From the NCBI GenBank assembly GCA_019359155.1, contig JAHHHV010000080.1, forward strand, positions 1 through 64,000: DNA of 64,000 nt. Direction: 5' to 3'. Position 1 is the first letter of the stretch. Each line of letters opens with the position of its first letter. A model generated the notes under the pieces. It was not told where the DNA came from. It worked only from the letters and a program-made list of their open reading frames with translations, and did not search any database. The position numbers were made by a program, and so were the translations under genes. Below are positions 51,565-60,622 of the stretch, in pieces. This stretch comes from Pegethrix bostrychoides GSE-TBD4-15B (GTDB taxonomy: Bacteria > Cyanobacteriota > Cyanobacteriia > Elainellales > Elainellaceae).

Positions 51565-52032
51565 ATGGTAACTATCACTTTCTATGAAAAACCGGGATGC
51601 ATCAACAACACAAAGCAAAAAGCGTTGTTGAAAGCAGCAGGACATACCGTTGAAGTACATAATTTGTTGACTGAAACCTGGACAGTTGAAGCGCTGCGTC
51701 CGTTTTTCGGGGATCTACCCGTTGCAGATTGGTTTAATTACACCGCGCCGCCGATTAAATCAGGAGAGATCCTGCCAGCCCAACTGGATGCCGAAACGGC
51801 TTTAGAGCTGATGATTCGTCATCCCCTGCTGATTCGCCGTCCGCTCCTACAAGTAGGCGAGCGGCGGGAAGTCGGCTTTGACCAAGACAAAATTGCCGCC
51901 TGGATCGGATTAGAAGCAACCGATGCATCTCAGCGAATCGTGCGAGATCAGTTACTTCAGCAAGATCTACAGAGCTGTCCTAAGAGTAATCACCCTAACC
52001 CTGTGCCCTGCAAGGTTGCTGAAATTGTTTAG
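51565..52032 (+). CDS. ArsC/Spx-fold nitrogenase-associated protein (NifO-like)
   Basis: The 155-residue protein has the thioredoxin-like ArsC/Spx fold with the opening ITFYEKPGCINNTKQKALLK, the segment VADWFNYTAPPIKSGEI and the later LLIRRPLLQVGERREVGF. This is the layout of the nitrogenase-associated proteins found beside nif genes in cyanobacteria and proteobacteria. Their single N-terminal cysteine differs from the redox pair of thioredoxin, and function is uncertain; a role in nitrate-insensitive nitrogen fixation or cofactor supply has been proposed for NifO. AGGAG precedes the ATG. Confidence 0.85.
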   Translation: MVTITFYEKPGCINNTKQKALLKAAGHTVEVHNLLTETWTVEALRPFFGDLPVADWFNYTAPPIKSGEILPAQLDAETALELMIRHPLLIRRPLLQVGERREVGFDQDKIAAWIGLEATDASQRIVRDQLLQQDLQSCPKSNHPNPVPCKVAEIV

Positions 52033-52071
52033 AAATTAGGATCAACTATTTCCTACTCCTGATTAAATCAA

Positions 52072-52416
52072 ATGCCAATGAAAAATTTTATGCTTCCCCC
52101 CGATGATCTAGCTCCCATTCCAACCCGGCTAGATCAGATTTTACAGTTACAGCTTGAGGAATCCGCGAGCCAACGTTTCTATGCTGGTTGCGATCAGACT
52201 ACCCAGACCCTTTTAGCTCAGTGTCGATGGTCGATCACAAGTTTAGATGTACCCACATTGACGATCGCCTGTCCTGATACTGAAACATACTGGAACTTGG
52301 TTGGCAATATTAAAAGTATCAGCAAATATTTGTTGCTCGTGACCCGTGCCAGCAGAATTGAAGTGATTCCCAAAAATAAGAAAAATATCAGCTTTGAGGT
52401 TGAAGTGAGAGCATGA
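52072..52416 (+). CDS. Small protein of unknown function near the nif-associated genes
   Basis: I do not recognise this 112-114-residue protein; ATGs lie at 52072 and 52078. It has an N-terminal acidic part (MLPPDDLAPIPTRLDQIL) and a C-terminal alpha-beta part with TLTIACPDTETYWNLVGNI and VIPKNKKNISFEVEV. There is no signal peptide. It stands 40 bases after the NifO-like gene and before the molbindin gene, all on the plus strand, so it may belong to the same operon. Confidence 0.7.
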   Translation: MPMKNFMLPPDDLAPIPTRLDQILQLQLEESASQRFYAGCDQTTQTLLAQCRWSITSLDVPTLTIACPDTETYWNLVGNIKSISKYLLLVTRASRIEVIPKNKKNISFEVEVRA

Positions 52417-52507
52417 GTCGGAAACAGATCAATCCGAACTGGATTCAAAGAGGGGCAGTATACTCTTGAATTAGATGTGGGGTTGACTGTTAGTCTTTAC
52501 TGGTAAT

Positions 52508-52517
52508 ATAACGTTAT
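52508..52517. promoter_or_regulatory. Palindrome upstream of the molbindin gene
   Basis: ATAACGTTAT is a perfect 10-bp palindrome 57 bases before the molbindin ATG. It is reminiscent of half-sites of molybdate-responsive ModE operators (TATAACG), but no ModE gene is seen here. Confidence 0.3.
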
Positions 52518-52573
52518 GGATCTTTTGACTAGAAAGATTTATAATTGTAAAGGTGTATAGTACAGGAAAAATC

Positions 52574-52783
52574 ATGAGAATTAGCGCGCGTAATGCCTTG
52601 AAAGGAACAGTGAAGTCTATCGTAGCAGGGTCTGTCAATGATGAGGTGGTCGTCGAAGTGGCACCTGGTTTAGAAGTGACAGCCATAATTACTAAGTCAT
52701 CGGCTGAGAGCTTAGGATTGGCAACTGGCAAGGAAGTGTACACAGTAATCAAGGCATCGGACGTGATGATTGCCGTCGATTAG
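52574..52783 (+). CDS. mop: Molbindin (single Mop domain)
   Basis: From the ATG at 52574 (MRISARNALKGTV, with AGGAAA upstream) the protein has 69 residues and consists of one Mop/TOBE domain. ISARN, VEVAPGLEVTAIITKSSAE and GLATGKEVYTVIKASDVMIAV match molbindins, which assemble as hexamers that hold molybdate at subunit interfaces. It likely buffers cytoplasmic molybdate for nitrogenase or nitrate reductase cofactor. A related domain forms the C-terminal half of the regulator at 55788-56231. It faces the modBC gene. Confidence 0.9.
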   Translation: MRISARNALKGTVKSIVAGSVNDEVVVEVAPGLEVTAIITKSSAESLGLATGKEVYTVIKASDVMIAVD

Positions 52784-52964
52784 TGATTACTACGAATACT
52801 ATTTGAAGCTGCCGCTGGTCATATAGAAGATATCTTGACTGGCGGTTTGCTGACAATCCCTCTTTTCACCGCATCCGATTCAGAAAACACCGAAAGCCGT
52901 CTGCCAGCCAGTCAGGGCAGGGTTTTGCAGGCTGAAAGCTGATGCAACTGTGATGCAGATGGGT

Positions 52965-54815
52965 TTAGTCCACCATCAAAATTAACCGCAGCGGATCAAA
53001 CTGCACATACCAAGGAAACGGCTGATCCTTGATGGCCTGCCACTTTTCTTTGAAGATTTCTGCCTGCACCTGATAGTCCTGCAAGCCCGTCGGCGCAGAA
53101 TTGAACTTGAGAAAAAGCGTCATGCGATGAGGGGTTTCACTGGTTGAGGCTAACCAGCATGGAACTGTATTAGTCTGGCTAGGATCAAGATTAGGCATGA
53201 TACTAATTTGATGAGCGCGAATGCCAATATCTGCTAGGTCATCGGGGATTGCTTCCACAACCTGTACTGTAATCCCCCAATCGAGCGCCTTTACTAAATT
53301 AGCCCCCACTGCAACTGCGCGCGAAAAGTTTTTACAGCCGGTGAGTTGAGCCACACGCGCAGTTCTAGGACGCTCAAAAATATGATGTTTCGTATCGAAG
53401 GCGATTGGTTTTCCACCCGACATGACTATCAGATTTTCACAAACTCGATAGGCTTCATCGAGGTTATGGGTGACAAACAATGTGACACCCGGATAGGTCG
53501 CTAAGGTTTCGACAAGCTGACGCTCCATTTGGCTCCGCAGATAGGTATCTAGAGCCGAAAAAGGCTCATCTAGCAGTAAAGCTTCGGGTTCGGTGGCCAA
53601 GGCTCTGGCCAAAGCGATTCGCTGCTGCTGCCCACCCGAAAGCTGATGCGGGAATCGATCCCCCAATCCCTGCAACTGCACGAGCGCGAGCTGTTGCTTG
53701 ACTCGCTGCGAACGCAGAGCTTTGGGCAGTTTTTGTAAGCCAAAGCCAATATTCTGCGCGATGCTCATGTGAGGAAACAGGGCATAGTTTTGAAAGACTA
53801 GGCTCACCTTGCGCTGATGGCTGGGCAGATTAATTCCCTGCTCGGCATCAAACAGCGTCTGCCCATTTAAGACAATCCGCCCGCTGGTTGGGGTTTCCAC
53901 TCCCGCAATACAGCGTAGCGTCATGCTCTTACCTGAACCGGAGCCGCCTAAAATTCCCAGCGTTTCTTGCTTAGCTGCAAACGTTGTGTCCAAGGTGAAA
54001 TTGGCCAATTGCTTTTGAATATCTACCACCAATCCTTCCTGGCTGCTGGAGAACTGGGAGGTCATCCATTGCTGCAAACTAGATGATTCTCTGCTTTTAC
54101 CACCCCGATCCACCGGATCATCAGATTCAACGAATCCCTGTCTGCCTTTGAGACGCTGCTGATATTGCTTTTGCCAGAGGTTAACTGCAATAATGCCTGA
54201 CAGCGAGATCGTCATAATCACAATTACCCAGAGCCAAGCCTCCTGCATATCTCCGGCTTCCACCGCAAAGTAAATTGCCATTGGAACCGTCTGAGTTTGC
54301 CCCGGAATATTTCCAGCCAGCATCAGGGTTGCACCAAATTCTCCCAGAGCACGCGCGAAGGCTAACGTGGTTCCCGCCAAAATGCCAGGAACCGAGAGCG
54401 GCAGTAACACCCGCAAAAAAATCCGCTGCTTCGATGCCCCTAGCGTTTGGGCGACTTGCAGCAGACTGGCATCAACCTGCTCAAATGCCCCCAATGCCGT
54501 TTTGTACATTAAGGGAAACGCCACAACCGTCGCCGTGATTACAGCTGCGTACCAGGTAAAAATCACCGTAAAATTAAACTGCGCCATGAGTTGTCCCAAT
54601 GGCCCATTTTTGCCAAACAGCAGCAGCAGCAAAAAGCCCACGACTGTGGGCGGCAAAATCAACGGTGAAACAAAAACCCCCTCGATCACTGACTTCCATC
54701 GCCCCCGATAGCCCAACATCCAATAGGCTGCGGCAATGCCTGTAAAGAATGTAGCGACAGTTGCAAGCCCAGCCGTTTTCAGAGAGATCCAAAGGGGGGT
54801 GAGATCAGCAGTCAT
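52965..54815 (-). CDS. modBC: Molybdate ABC transporter, permease and ATPase fused
   Basis: The protein has 616 residues. Residues 1-225 are the ModB permease with five or six helices and the ATPase-contact loop GASKQRIFLRVLLPLSVPGILAG. After a linker, residues about 258-470 are the ModC ATPase: Walker A GGSGSGKS, signature [15 protein letters not shown], Walker B ALLLDEP and the switch histidine in FVTHNLDEAY. The last 110 residues form a degenerate TOBE-like domain. Fused ModB-ModC proteins are known in cyanobacteria. The transporter imports molybdate supplied by ModA, whose gene lies 52 bases upstream on the same strand. Confidence 0.94.
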   Translation of the reverse strand: MTADLTPLWISLKTAGLATVATFFTGIAAAYWMLGYRGRWKSVIEGVFVSPLILPPTVVGFLLLLLFGKNGPLGQLMAQFNFTVIFTWYAAVITATVVAFPLMYKTALGAFEQVDASLLQVAQTLGASKQRIFLRVLLPLSVPGILAGTTLAFARALGEFGATLMLAGNIPGQTQTVPMAIYFAVEAGDMQEAWLWVIVIMTISLSGIIAVNLWQKQYQQRLKGRQGFVESDDPVDRGGKSRESSSLQQWMTSQFSSSQEGLVVDIQKQLANFTLDTTFAAKQETLGILGGSGSGKSMTLRCIAGVETPTSGRIVLNGQTLFDAEQGINLPSHQRKVSLVFQNYALFPHMSIAQNIGFGLQKLPKALRSQRVKQQLALVQLQGLGDRFPHQLSGGQQQRIALARALATEPEALLLDEPFSALDTYLRSQMERQLVETLATYPGVTLFVTHNLDEAYRVCENLIVMSGGKPIAFDTKHHIFERPRTARVAQLTGCKNFSRAVAVGANLVKALDWGITVQVVEAIPDDLADIGIRAHQISIMPNLDPSQTNTVPCWLASTSETPHRMTLFLKFNSAPTGLQDYQVQAEIFKEKWQAIKDQPFPWYVQFDPLRLILMVD

Positions 54816-54867
54816 AGTGGCAGCTCAAATAAATAAAGGTGTGAGGTGGGAATAGAACGGACTGCTA

Positions 54868-55662
54868 TTAAGCAATGCCAAAACCATACTTTGTAAAGAT
54901 TGACTTGGCTGCATCGGTTGTCAGAAACTGAACATAGGCTTTAGCTGCATTGTCATTGCGACTTGCGTCGATCACGGCGATGGGATAGACAATCGGCGAG
55001 TGAAGATTATCCGGTGCAGTAGCCACCTGCTTCACCTGGTCTGAAATCAGTGCGTCGGTTCGGTAGACTACACCCGCATCGGCATTGCCACTCTCAACGC
55101 TACCTAAAACATTTCGCACCGAGTTGCCATAGACAAACTTAGGCTGCAATTGCTCTAAAATCCCCAAGTTTTTGAACAACTCTTCGGCATATTGTCCAGC
55201 CGGAACGCTGCGTGGCTCACCGATCGAGATTCTTTTCACCTGTGGATTGGTGAGCTGCTGGAAGCTGGTGAGTCCCAAGCTTGAGCTGCTGGGCACCACG
55301 AGCACGAGCCGATTGGTCAAGATATTCCGGCGTGTCTCTTTGAGCAGCAAGCCCTTTTCTTGCAGAGCATCCATCTGCTTTGTTGCGGCGGAAATAAAGA
55401 CATCGACTGGCGCACCCTGCTCAATTTGCTGTTGTAGCGGGCCAGAAGCCGCAAAGTTATAATTGGCTGTGATCCCTGAATTCGCAGATTCAAACAGCGG
55501 ATCAATTTCCTCCAGCGCGTTTTGCAAACTGGCAGCGGCGGCAATCAGCAGCGTTGCAGATTGAGATTGAGATTGAGCAGGCATGGCCATCTTGAGGCCT
55601 ATTGCTAGCAATAAGGCTGCGAGAAAGCCGCTTAACGAGGCGAGAATACGTCTTCGTTGCAT
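54868..55662 (-). CDS. modA: Molybdate-binding periplasmic protein
   Basis: The 264-residue protein has an N-terminal signal/anchor (ILASLSGFLAALLLAIGLKM). The mature part starts LLIAAAASLQNALEEIDPLF and shows NFAASGPLQQQIEQGAPVDVF, the serine and tyrosine region that holds the oxyanion in ModA, and the NRLVLVVPSSS strand. It collects molybdate (or tungstate) and passes it to ModBC. It is divergent from the ribbon-helix-helix/Mop regulator, with a palindrome in between. Confidence 0.93.
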   Translation of the reverse strand: MQRRRILASLSGFLAALLLAIGLKMAMPAQSQSQSATLLIAAAASLQNALEEIDPLFESANSGITANYNFAASGPLQQQIEQGAPVDVFISAATKQMDALQEKGLLLKETRRNILTNRLVLVVPSSSSLGLTSFQQLTNPQVKRISIGEPRSVPAGQYAEELFKNLGILEQLQPKFVYGNSVRNVLGSVESGNADAGVVYRTDALISDQVKQVATAPDNLHSPIVYPIAVIDASRNDNAAKAYVQFLTTDAAKSIFTKYGFGIA

Positions 55663-55762
55663 AAACTTAAATTAAGAAAGAAGGGTTGGTATGTTCGACT
55701 CAGAGCGTCCAGATTATCGATCTAACGCTAGAATTACCTCAGAGCGATATTATACCAACTTT

Positions 55763-55781
55763 ATACCAACATATTTGGTAT
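55763..55781. promoter_or_regulatory. Candidate operator between modA and the RHH-Mop regulator
   Basis: ATACCAA and TTGGTAT form a perfect inverted repeat with a five-base spacer, and TATACCAAC is also repeated directly just upstream (55751). The site ends seven bases before the regulator start codon, so binding there should block its translation start region or promoter. Autoregulation by the neighbouring gene is inferred. Confidence 0.6.
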
Positions 55782-55787
55782 TCTACG

Positions 55788-56231
55788 ATGCCAAAAAAAG
55801 CGCAGGGCTGGATTACGTTTCAATCATCAGCAGAAGAGCGGCAGATTTTAGAACAAATTTGCCAGCAAACTCAACGCACCAAAACTGATGTCTTGAGAGA
55901 AATGCTTCGTAAGATGAGGCAATCCGATGAGCTGATTGCAGCCGAACCCGAAGCACAGCCTGACTTGGAGGAAGAAGACAATGAATTGATCATGGCCAAA
56001 GGAACCGCCATGCTTCAGTCAGTGAACATTAGCGCTCGCAATATTTTCAAAGCCAAAGTAAAACAAGTTGTGAAGGGAACGGTTAACGCTGAGATCACGT
56101 TGATCATTGCACCTGATATTGAGCTGGTCTCAATGATTACTCGTGGATCTGCCGAAAAACTAAAGCTGAGGAAAGGAAAGATTGTCTTTGCCGTGATCAA
56201 ATCTAACAGCGTCATGCTGGCAGAAGCCTAA
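55788..56231 (+). CDS. Ribbon-helix-helix protein fused to a molbindin domain
   Basis: From the ATG at 55788 (MPKKAQGWITF) the protein has 147 residues. The first 45 look like a ribbon-helix-helix DNA-binding unit of CopG type: a short strand (WITFQSS) followed by two helices with TKTDVLREML. After an acidic linker, residues about 80-147 form a Mop domain (ISARNIFKAKVKQVV, IIAPDIELVSMITRGSAEKL) akin to the molbindin at 52574. The obvious reading is a molybdate-sensing repressor of modA-modBC and of itself. ModE uses a winged helix with Mop domains, so this would be an analogous sensor with a different DNA-binding fold. An earlier in-frame start 34 codons upstream is less likely because it would overlap the palindrome. 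Confidence 0.82.
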   Translation: MPKKAQGWITFQSSAEERQILEQICQQTQRTKTDVLREMLRKMRQSDELIAAEPEAQPDLEEEDNELIMAKGTAMLQSVNISARNIFKAKVKQVVKGTVNAEITLIIAPDIELVSMITRGSAEKLKLRKGKIVFAVIKSNSVMLAEA

Positions 56232-56305
56232 TCAGTCCAAGTTTGACCCAGCGCACAGCGACGTTCTGCCCTCAACCTGCCTGCTCTTAACCTGGCGGCG
56301 GCGCT

Positions 56306-56353
56306 TCTCTACTGGTCTCAGTTAGCTCATCTCTACTGGTCTCAGTTAGCTTA
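56306..56353. repeat. 24-bp tandem repeat, two copies
   Basis: TCTCTACTGGTCTCAGTTAG followed by CT(C/T)A occurs twice in succession upstream of the ABC transporter operon, with one difference. Confidence 0.95.
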
Positions 56354-56387
56354 GAATAACTTGTGCCTAGTAGAAAGTAGAGATCAA

Positions 56388-57320
56388 ATGAGACAGTTTA
56401 TATTGGCGGCTTGCCTGCTGGCGCTGGGTGCTTGCACTCAAGCTCAGTCCCCTTCTGCTGCGCCTTCTGCCATTCCGCCTGTTAATCCTAGCGTTGATGC
56501 TACCGTCAAGCCGCTGACGACCGGAGCAATTCCCGACCAAGACCCCGAAAAACTTCAGCGGCTTTACGGCAAGCTCGCCCAGTATTTGGAAGCTGAGCTG
56601 AAGGTGCCTGTGGTCTACAAGCCGGTGACTGACTACACTGCCGCCGTGACCGCCTTTAAGGTAGAAGAGTTGGATCTCGTCTGGTTTGGCGGATTGACGG
56701 GCGTGCAGGCTCGCTTGCAGGTGCCGGGTGCTGAGGCAATTGCTCAGCGAGATATTGATGCCAACTTCCATAGCGTTTTTATCGCCAACCGCAAGTCTGG
56801 CATCGAGCCGCTCAAAGACAGCTCAGATCTAGCGCAGCTCAAGGGACGTAGCCTGACGTTTGGCAGTGAATCCTCTACTTCAGGTCGGCTGATGCCGCAG
56901 TATTTTTTGCAGCAGGCTGGCGTTCAGCTTGAGGACTTTAAGGGGCAAGTCGGGTTTTCTAAGAATCACGACGCGACGTTGCAGCTGGTCACGGCTGGCA
57001 CTTACGAGGTAGGCGCGATGAACGAGGAAGTCTGGCAGAAACGGCTCAAGGCAGGCGAAGTCGATCTCGATAACGTGCAGGTGATTTGGCGCACCCCTGC
57101 CTACTATGACTACCACTGGGTGATGAGTCCGGCGGCGGCGCAGCGCTATGGAGCCGACTTCCCGCAGAAAGTGCAGGCCGCATTGCTCAAGCTCGATCCC
57201 AGCGTGCCAGAGCATCAGGAAATTCTGGAGCTGTTTGGTGCTGCCAAGTTTATCCCCACCCAAAACTCGAACTATGGCAATATCGAAGCGGTGGGTCGCC
57301 AGATCGGCAAGATTAAGTAG
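56388..57320 (+). CDS. phnD: PhnD-type periplasmic binding lipoprotein (phosphonate/phosphite/selenate class)
   Basis: From the ATG at 56388 the protein has 310 residues, beginning with a lipoprotein signal (FILAACLLALGAC). After a proline-rich linker it shows the PhnD-family fold: IPDQDPEKLQRLYGKLAQYL, DLVWFGGLTGV, the segment LTFGSESSTSGRLMPQYFL and the late IWRTPAYYDYHWVM. The family binds phosphonate, phosphite or related oxyanions; a branch annotated as putative selenate-binding has this same EVWQ and YYDYHW pattern. It is followed directly by the ATPase gene (no gap), then the permease. Confidence 0.87.
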   Translation: MRQFILAACLLALGACTQAQSPSAAPSAIPPVNPSVDATVKPLTTGAIPDQDPEKLQRLYGKLAQYLEAELKVPVVYKPVTDYTAAVTAFKVEELDLVWFGGLTGVQARLQVPGAEAIAQRDIDANFHSVFIANRKSGIEPLKDSSDLAQLKGRSLTFGSESSTSGRLMPQYFLQQAGVQLEDFKGQVGFSKNHDATLQLVTAGTYEVGAMNEEVWQKRLKAGEVDLDNVQVIWRTPAYYDYHWVMSPAAAQRYGADFPQKVQAALLKLDPSVPEHQEILELFGAAKFIPTQNSNYGNIEAVGRQIGKIK

Positions 57321-58073
57321 ATGGCGGCGCCTCTGTTTGAACTGAAGCAAGTCTCTCATCAGTTTGGCCAGGTTCAGGCTTTGACGGCAATCAGCCTCTG
57401 CATCTGGCCGGGGGATCGGGTGGCGCTAGTGGGATCGAGTGGGGCTGGCAAAAGCACACTAATTCGCCTGCTCAACGGCACGCTGCGTCCCAACCAGGGT
57501 GAAGTTTGGGCGCTGGGACGCAACCTCAATCAGCTGCGGCCTGCCCGCCTGCGTCAGGTGCAAAGCCAGATCGGCACAGTCTATCAGCAGTTGCATCTGG
57601 TTGATAATCTGCGGGTCGTACATAACGTGAACGCTGGGCATTTAAGCCGCTGGTCGCTGCCCAAGGCGCTGCTGTCGCTGCTGCTGCCGCTGGAGCTAGA
57701 AACTGCGACTCAGGCGCTGGCTCAGGTCGGCATTCCCGAAAAGCTCTATGCCGTCACCCGCGACCTATCGGGCGGACAGCAGCAGCGGGTAGCCTTGGCG
57801 CGGGTGCTAGTGCAAGATCCGCTAGCGATTCTGGCTGACGAACCGATCGCCAGCCTCGACCCAAGCCTCAGCCGAGAGGTGATGGATCTGCTGCGGCAGC
57901 TCTGTCAGCAGGCCGGACGGACGCTGGTGGTGAGCCTGCATGATGTCGGCTTTGCCCAGAGCCACTGCGACCGGATCATCGGCCTCCGGCAGGGCGCTGT
58001 GGTCTTTGACTGCCCCAGCCCGCAGGTTTCAGACGGGATGCTGGCTGACCTCTATAGCGCTCCGCATGAGTAG
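57321..58073 (+). CDS. phnC: PhnC-type ABC transporter ATPase
   Basis: The 250-residue ATPase has Walker [10 protein letters not shown], signature [15 protein letters not shown], Walker B LAILADEP and the switch histidine in [10 protein letters not shown], in the PhnC pattern. The gene starts at the base after the upstream stop, so it is tightly coupled. It powers import of the ligand bound by the lipoprotein. Its 3' end overlaps the permease start by eight bases. Confidence 0.93.
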   Translation: MAAPLFELKQVSHQFGQVQALTAISLCIWPGDRVALVGSSGAGKSTLIRLLNGTLRPNQGEVWALGRNLNQLRPARLRQVQSQIGTVYQQLHLVDNLRVVHNVNAGHLSRWSLPKALLSLLLPLELETATQALAQVGIPEKLYAVTRDLSGGQQQRVALARVLVQDPLAILADEPIASLDPSLSREVMDLLRQLCQQAGRTLVVSLHDVGFAQSHCDRIIGLRQGAVVFDCPSPQVSDGMLADLYSAPHE

Positions 58074-59754
58074 CTTGCCGCGGAGGCTGCTGCTCACGCC
58101 GACGCTGGCCTGGGGACTGGCTGGCCTGGGAGCGATTCTGCTGTCGCTGCTGGCCGCCGGACTGTTTCAGCAAGATCTCGTCAATCTGGATGGGCTGCCG
58201 CTGCTGCTGCGGTTCTTGAGCGCCAGTCTCCATCCTGATCTGAGCCGGGAGATGCTGCAACTCACCTGGGACGCAACGCTGATTACTCTGGCTTATGCGG
58301 TCTGCGGCACAGCCCTTAGTCTGCTGTTTGGGCTAGTCGGGGGGCTGCTGGGATCGGAGGTTTGGTGGCTGGCAGTTAGCGGGGCTGGCGGCAATCAGGT
58401 GCAACCGCCGCCGCTCTGGCTGGGAATGCGAGCGTTGCTGGCGTTTCCGCGCGCCATCCACGAGCTGATTTGGGGGCTGTTTTTTGTGGGGCTTTGGGGG
58501 CTAGATCCGCTGACGGCAGTGCTGGCCATTGCGATTCCGTTTGGCGCTATCGTCGCTAAAGTCTTCTCAGAGATTTTAGACGACACGCCGCGTCAGCCGC
58601 TTCAGGTATTGCTGAACAGCGGCGTGTCGCCCCTGAGCGCCTGCTGCTACAGTCTGCTGCCTCAGGCATTTCTCAACCTGCTGTCTTACGCTTTTTACCG
58701 CTTTGAATGTTCTGTGCGCTCCGCGACAGTGCTGGGGCTGATTGGCGCAGGTGGCCTGGGCTACCAGCTTCTGCTCAGCTTTCAGTCTCTGCGCTACGAC
58801 CAGCTCTGGACGTTTTTTTACGCTCTGTTTGTGCTCAACGGGCTGGTTGACTGGAGCAGCGCTCGGCTGCGGCAACATCTAGGCTGCGCTAGCCGGATGG
58901 CGCTCAACTTCAAGCCAGCGGCAGCTCCCCTGTTGGCTCAGCAGCGCTCAGGCTGGCTGCTGGGATTGGGCAGTGCGCTGCTGATTGCCTACTGCTTTTG
59001 GTATATTCACCCGGACTTCAGCCGCCTCTGGTCAGCTACGACGGGTCAGCGGCTGGTTGAAATCTACCGCGCCAGCCAGCCGCCCGACTGGCAACTGCTG
59101 CCTGAGCTGGTGAGCGCTGCTTTGGCGACGGTTGCCATGTCGGTTTTGGCAATTGCTTTTGCAGCGAGTGGCGGTCTGCTGCTGGCCTTTCCGGCTGCTC
59201 ACAATTTTTTTCTACCGGGCGGACTGCTGAATCCAGGGCGCGGGTCAGGGCGCGGATCAGCCAGCCGATGGCCTTGGCTGAGCCTGCTCTTGGCGCGGGC
59301 ATTGCTGCTGATCACACGGGCGATTCCGGCTCCAATCTGGGCGCTAGCGGTTGTTTTTGTATTATTTCCCGGCATTTTGCCGGGGGCGATTGCGCTGGGA
59401 TTACATAACCTGGGCATCTTGGGACGGCTGATGGCTGAGGTGATCGAAAACCTGGATCAGCGCCCGCTGGAGGCTCTGAAAGCTCAGGGTGCGCCCGCTG
59501 GACTCGTCTTGCTCTACGGCGTGCTGCCGCTCAGCCTGCCTCAGTTTCTGGCCTATGCGCTATACCGCTGGGAGGTTTGCCTGCGAGAAACCGTGATTGT
59601 TGGTTTTGTGGGCGCGGCTGGGCTGGGTCGCCTGCTGAGCGAACAGTTGAGTAGCTTTGACTATCCAGGGCTGGTGCTCACCCTCGGCTGTTTTCTGCTG
59701 CTCACCTTTGCCGTAGATTGGGTGAGCAGTCGCGCTCGGCGCTCAATTCGCTAG
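58066..59754 (+). CDS. phnE: PhnE-type permease with two fused halves
   Basis: From the ATG at 58066 ([10 protein letters not shown]) the protein has 562 residues, about twice the usual PhnE length. Two homologous permease halves are visible, each ending in the same loop: EVLDDTPRQPLQVLLNSG then GLIGAGGLGYQL in the first (approximately residues 165-250), and ENLDQRPLEALKAQGAP then GFVGAAGLGRLL in the second (approximately 465-535). The fusion replaces a homodimer with one chain. It overlaps the ATPase gene by eight bases. A longer in-frame start inside that gene is rejected. The transporter operon ends here; tandem repeats of TTCGCTAGATTGA follow the stop. Confidence 0.9.
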   Translation: MSSLPRRLLLTPTLAWGLAGLGAILLSLLAAGLFQQDLVNLDGLPLLLRFLSASLHPDLSREMLQLTWDATLITLAYAVCGTALSLLFGLVGGLLGSEVWWLAVSGAGGNQVQPPPLWLGMRALLAFPRAIHELIWGLFFVGLWGLDPLTAVLAIAIPFGAIVAKVFSEILDDTPRQPLQVLLNSGVSPLSACCYSLLPQAFLNLLSYAFYRFECSVRSATVLGLIGAGGLGYQLLLSFQSLRYDQLWTFFYALFVLNGLVDWSSARLRQHLGCASRMALNFKPAAAPLLAQQRSGWLLGLGSALLIAYCFWYIHPDFSRLWSATTGQRLVEIYRASQPPDWQLLPELVSAALATVAMSVLAIAFAASGGLLLAFPAAHNFFLPGGLLNPGRGSGRGSASRWPWLSLLLARALLLITRAIPAPIWALAVVFVLFPGILPGAIALGLHNLGILGRLMAEVIENLDQRPLEALKAQGAPAGLVLLYGVLPLSLPQFLAYALYRWEVCLRETVIVGFVGAAGLGRLLSEQLSSFDYPGLVLTLGCFLLLTFAVDWVSSRARRSIR

Positions 59755-59784
59755 GTTGATTCGCTAGATTGATTCGCTAGTTAA
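59747..59784. repeat. 13-bp tandem repeat at the permease 3' end
   Basis: TTCGCTAGGTTGA, TTCGCTAGATTGA and TTCGCTAGTTAAT lie in succession across and after the stop codon. Confidence 0.8.
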
Positions 59785-59836
59785 TCAGCTGAAGTCTGGT
59801 TGCTCAAATCAAGAGGAACAGTCAAATAACAGACGG

Positions 59837-60238
59837 CTATTTGCGCAGCTGCCAGATTTCTCGGAGCTGTTGCGCCATATGTTTGAGCATCAGTTCGACC
59901 TCTGCGGAGGACAGATAGCCGAGATGCTGAGCGATCTGTTGAAACTGGGCGGCAGTGGGGGATGGGCAGGAGCCACGATAGCCCTCCGCACGCAGCTTCA
60001 GCAGGCCGGGACGATAGACTGCCTGATAGCGGGTGAGCAAGGCGCAGCTCTGAGCAGCTTCCGCCGCAGGCATCTGATTCATTTGGCTTAAAGCTCGAAA
60101 CCGCTCTGGCTTTGTCCCATTTAGGATAGCCCAGTCACTTTGTAGTGAGGAGCGCTGAATCAAACCTTCCTGAACTGCATAAGCTGTCTGCTGATCAACT
60201 GTAGAAGGTATTGTGAAAGCCTCAAAGTCTTGCGTCAT
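59837..60238 (-). CDS. Small protein of unknown function
   Basis: I do not recognise this 133-residue protein (MTQDFEAFTIPSTVDQQTAY). It is polar and mainly helical, with FRALSQMNQMPAAEAAQ and VELMLKHMAQQLREIW near its ends. There is no signal peptide, membrane segment or cysteine cluster beyond two cysteines (SCALLTRYQ, GSCPSPTAAQ). It is convergent with the ABC transporter and divergent from the LPPPR peptide, 384 bases away. Confidence 0.65.
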   Translation of the reverse strand: MTQDFEAFTIPSTVDQQTAYAVQEGLIQRSSLQSDWAILNGTKPERFRALSQMNQMPAAEAAQSCALLTRYQAVYRPGLLKLRAEGYRGSCPSPTAAQFQQIAQHLGYLSSAEVELMLKHMAQQLREIWQLRK

Positions 60239-60622
60239 GAGTTAAGTTCCTGTTCTAGATGCGGGATGGATCAATCTGCTTAGCGTTCACTGTTAGCGTA
60301 GTCAAAATCCAAATCACTTTTTAGCTGAATGTTCAGCCAAATGTTCAGCTTATAGTTCACTGATTCGGATGCGATGGCAATCAGCCTAGCGTCGTGCTCA
60401 GTCTGGCCTTCGCTGTACCTAGATGAAATTGCCCTGCCGATTTTTGCGGATCTGCAATAAAACTTTGCAATCTGCGTCAGGTTCTGCGCCAAATTCAGAT
60501 TTTTTGTAAAAAAACGTAAAGGACTTGTACTTTTAGCTGCTCGAAACCGATTTAGAACTGTCATCCCAAAGCATTTGGTTTCGCGGTCTGTGCTCTGACT
60601 TATCTTAATTAGGAGAACCAAA
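60239..60622. promoter_or_regulatory. Region upstream of LPPPR peptide copy 2
   Basis: This 384-base stretch lies between two divergent genes. An ORF of 120 codons on the minus strand (60280-60642) is rejected because it runs over the peptide's ribosome binding site and has no recognisable product. AT-rich tracts at 60488-60540 and the AGGAG at 60611 probably belong to the promoter and leader of the peptide. Confidence 0.5.

Noticed and set aside
42718-56231. A nif gene cluster
   Set aside because: Regulators, Mo transport and a NifO-like protein are present, but no nifHDK, nifB, nifEN, nifU or nifS is in the window, so only association is claimed.
57940-58065. Upstream in-frame extension of the phnE permease
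   Set aside because: It lies entirely inside the ATPase gene in another frame and lacks permease similarity; the ATG at 58066 with an eight-base overlap is normal coupling.
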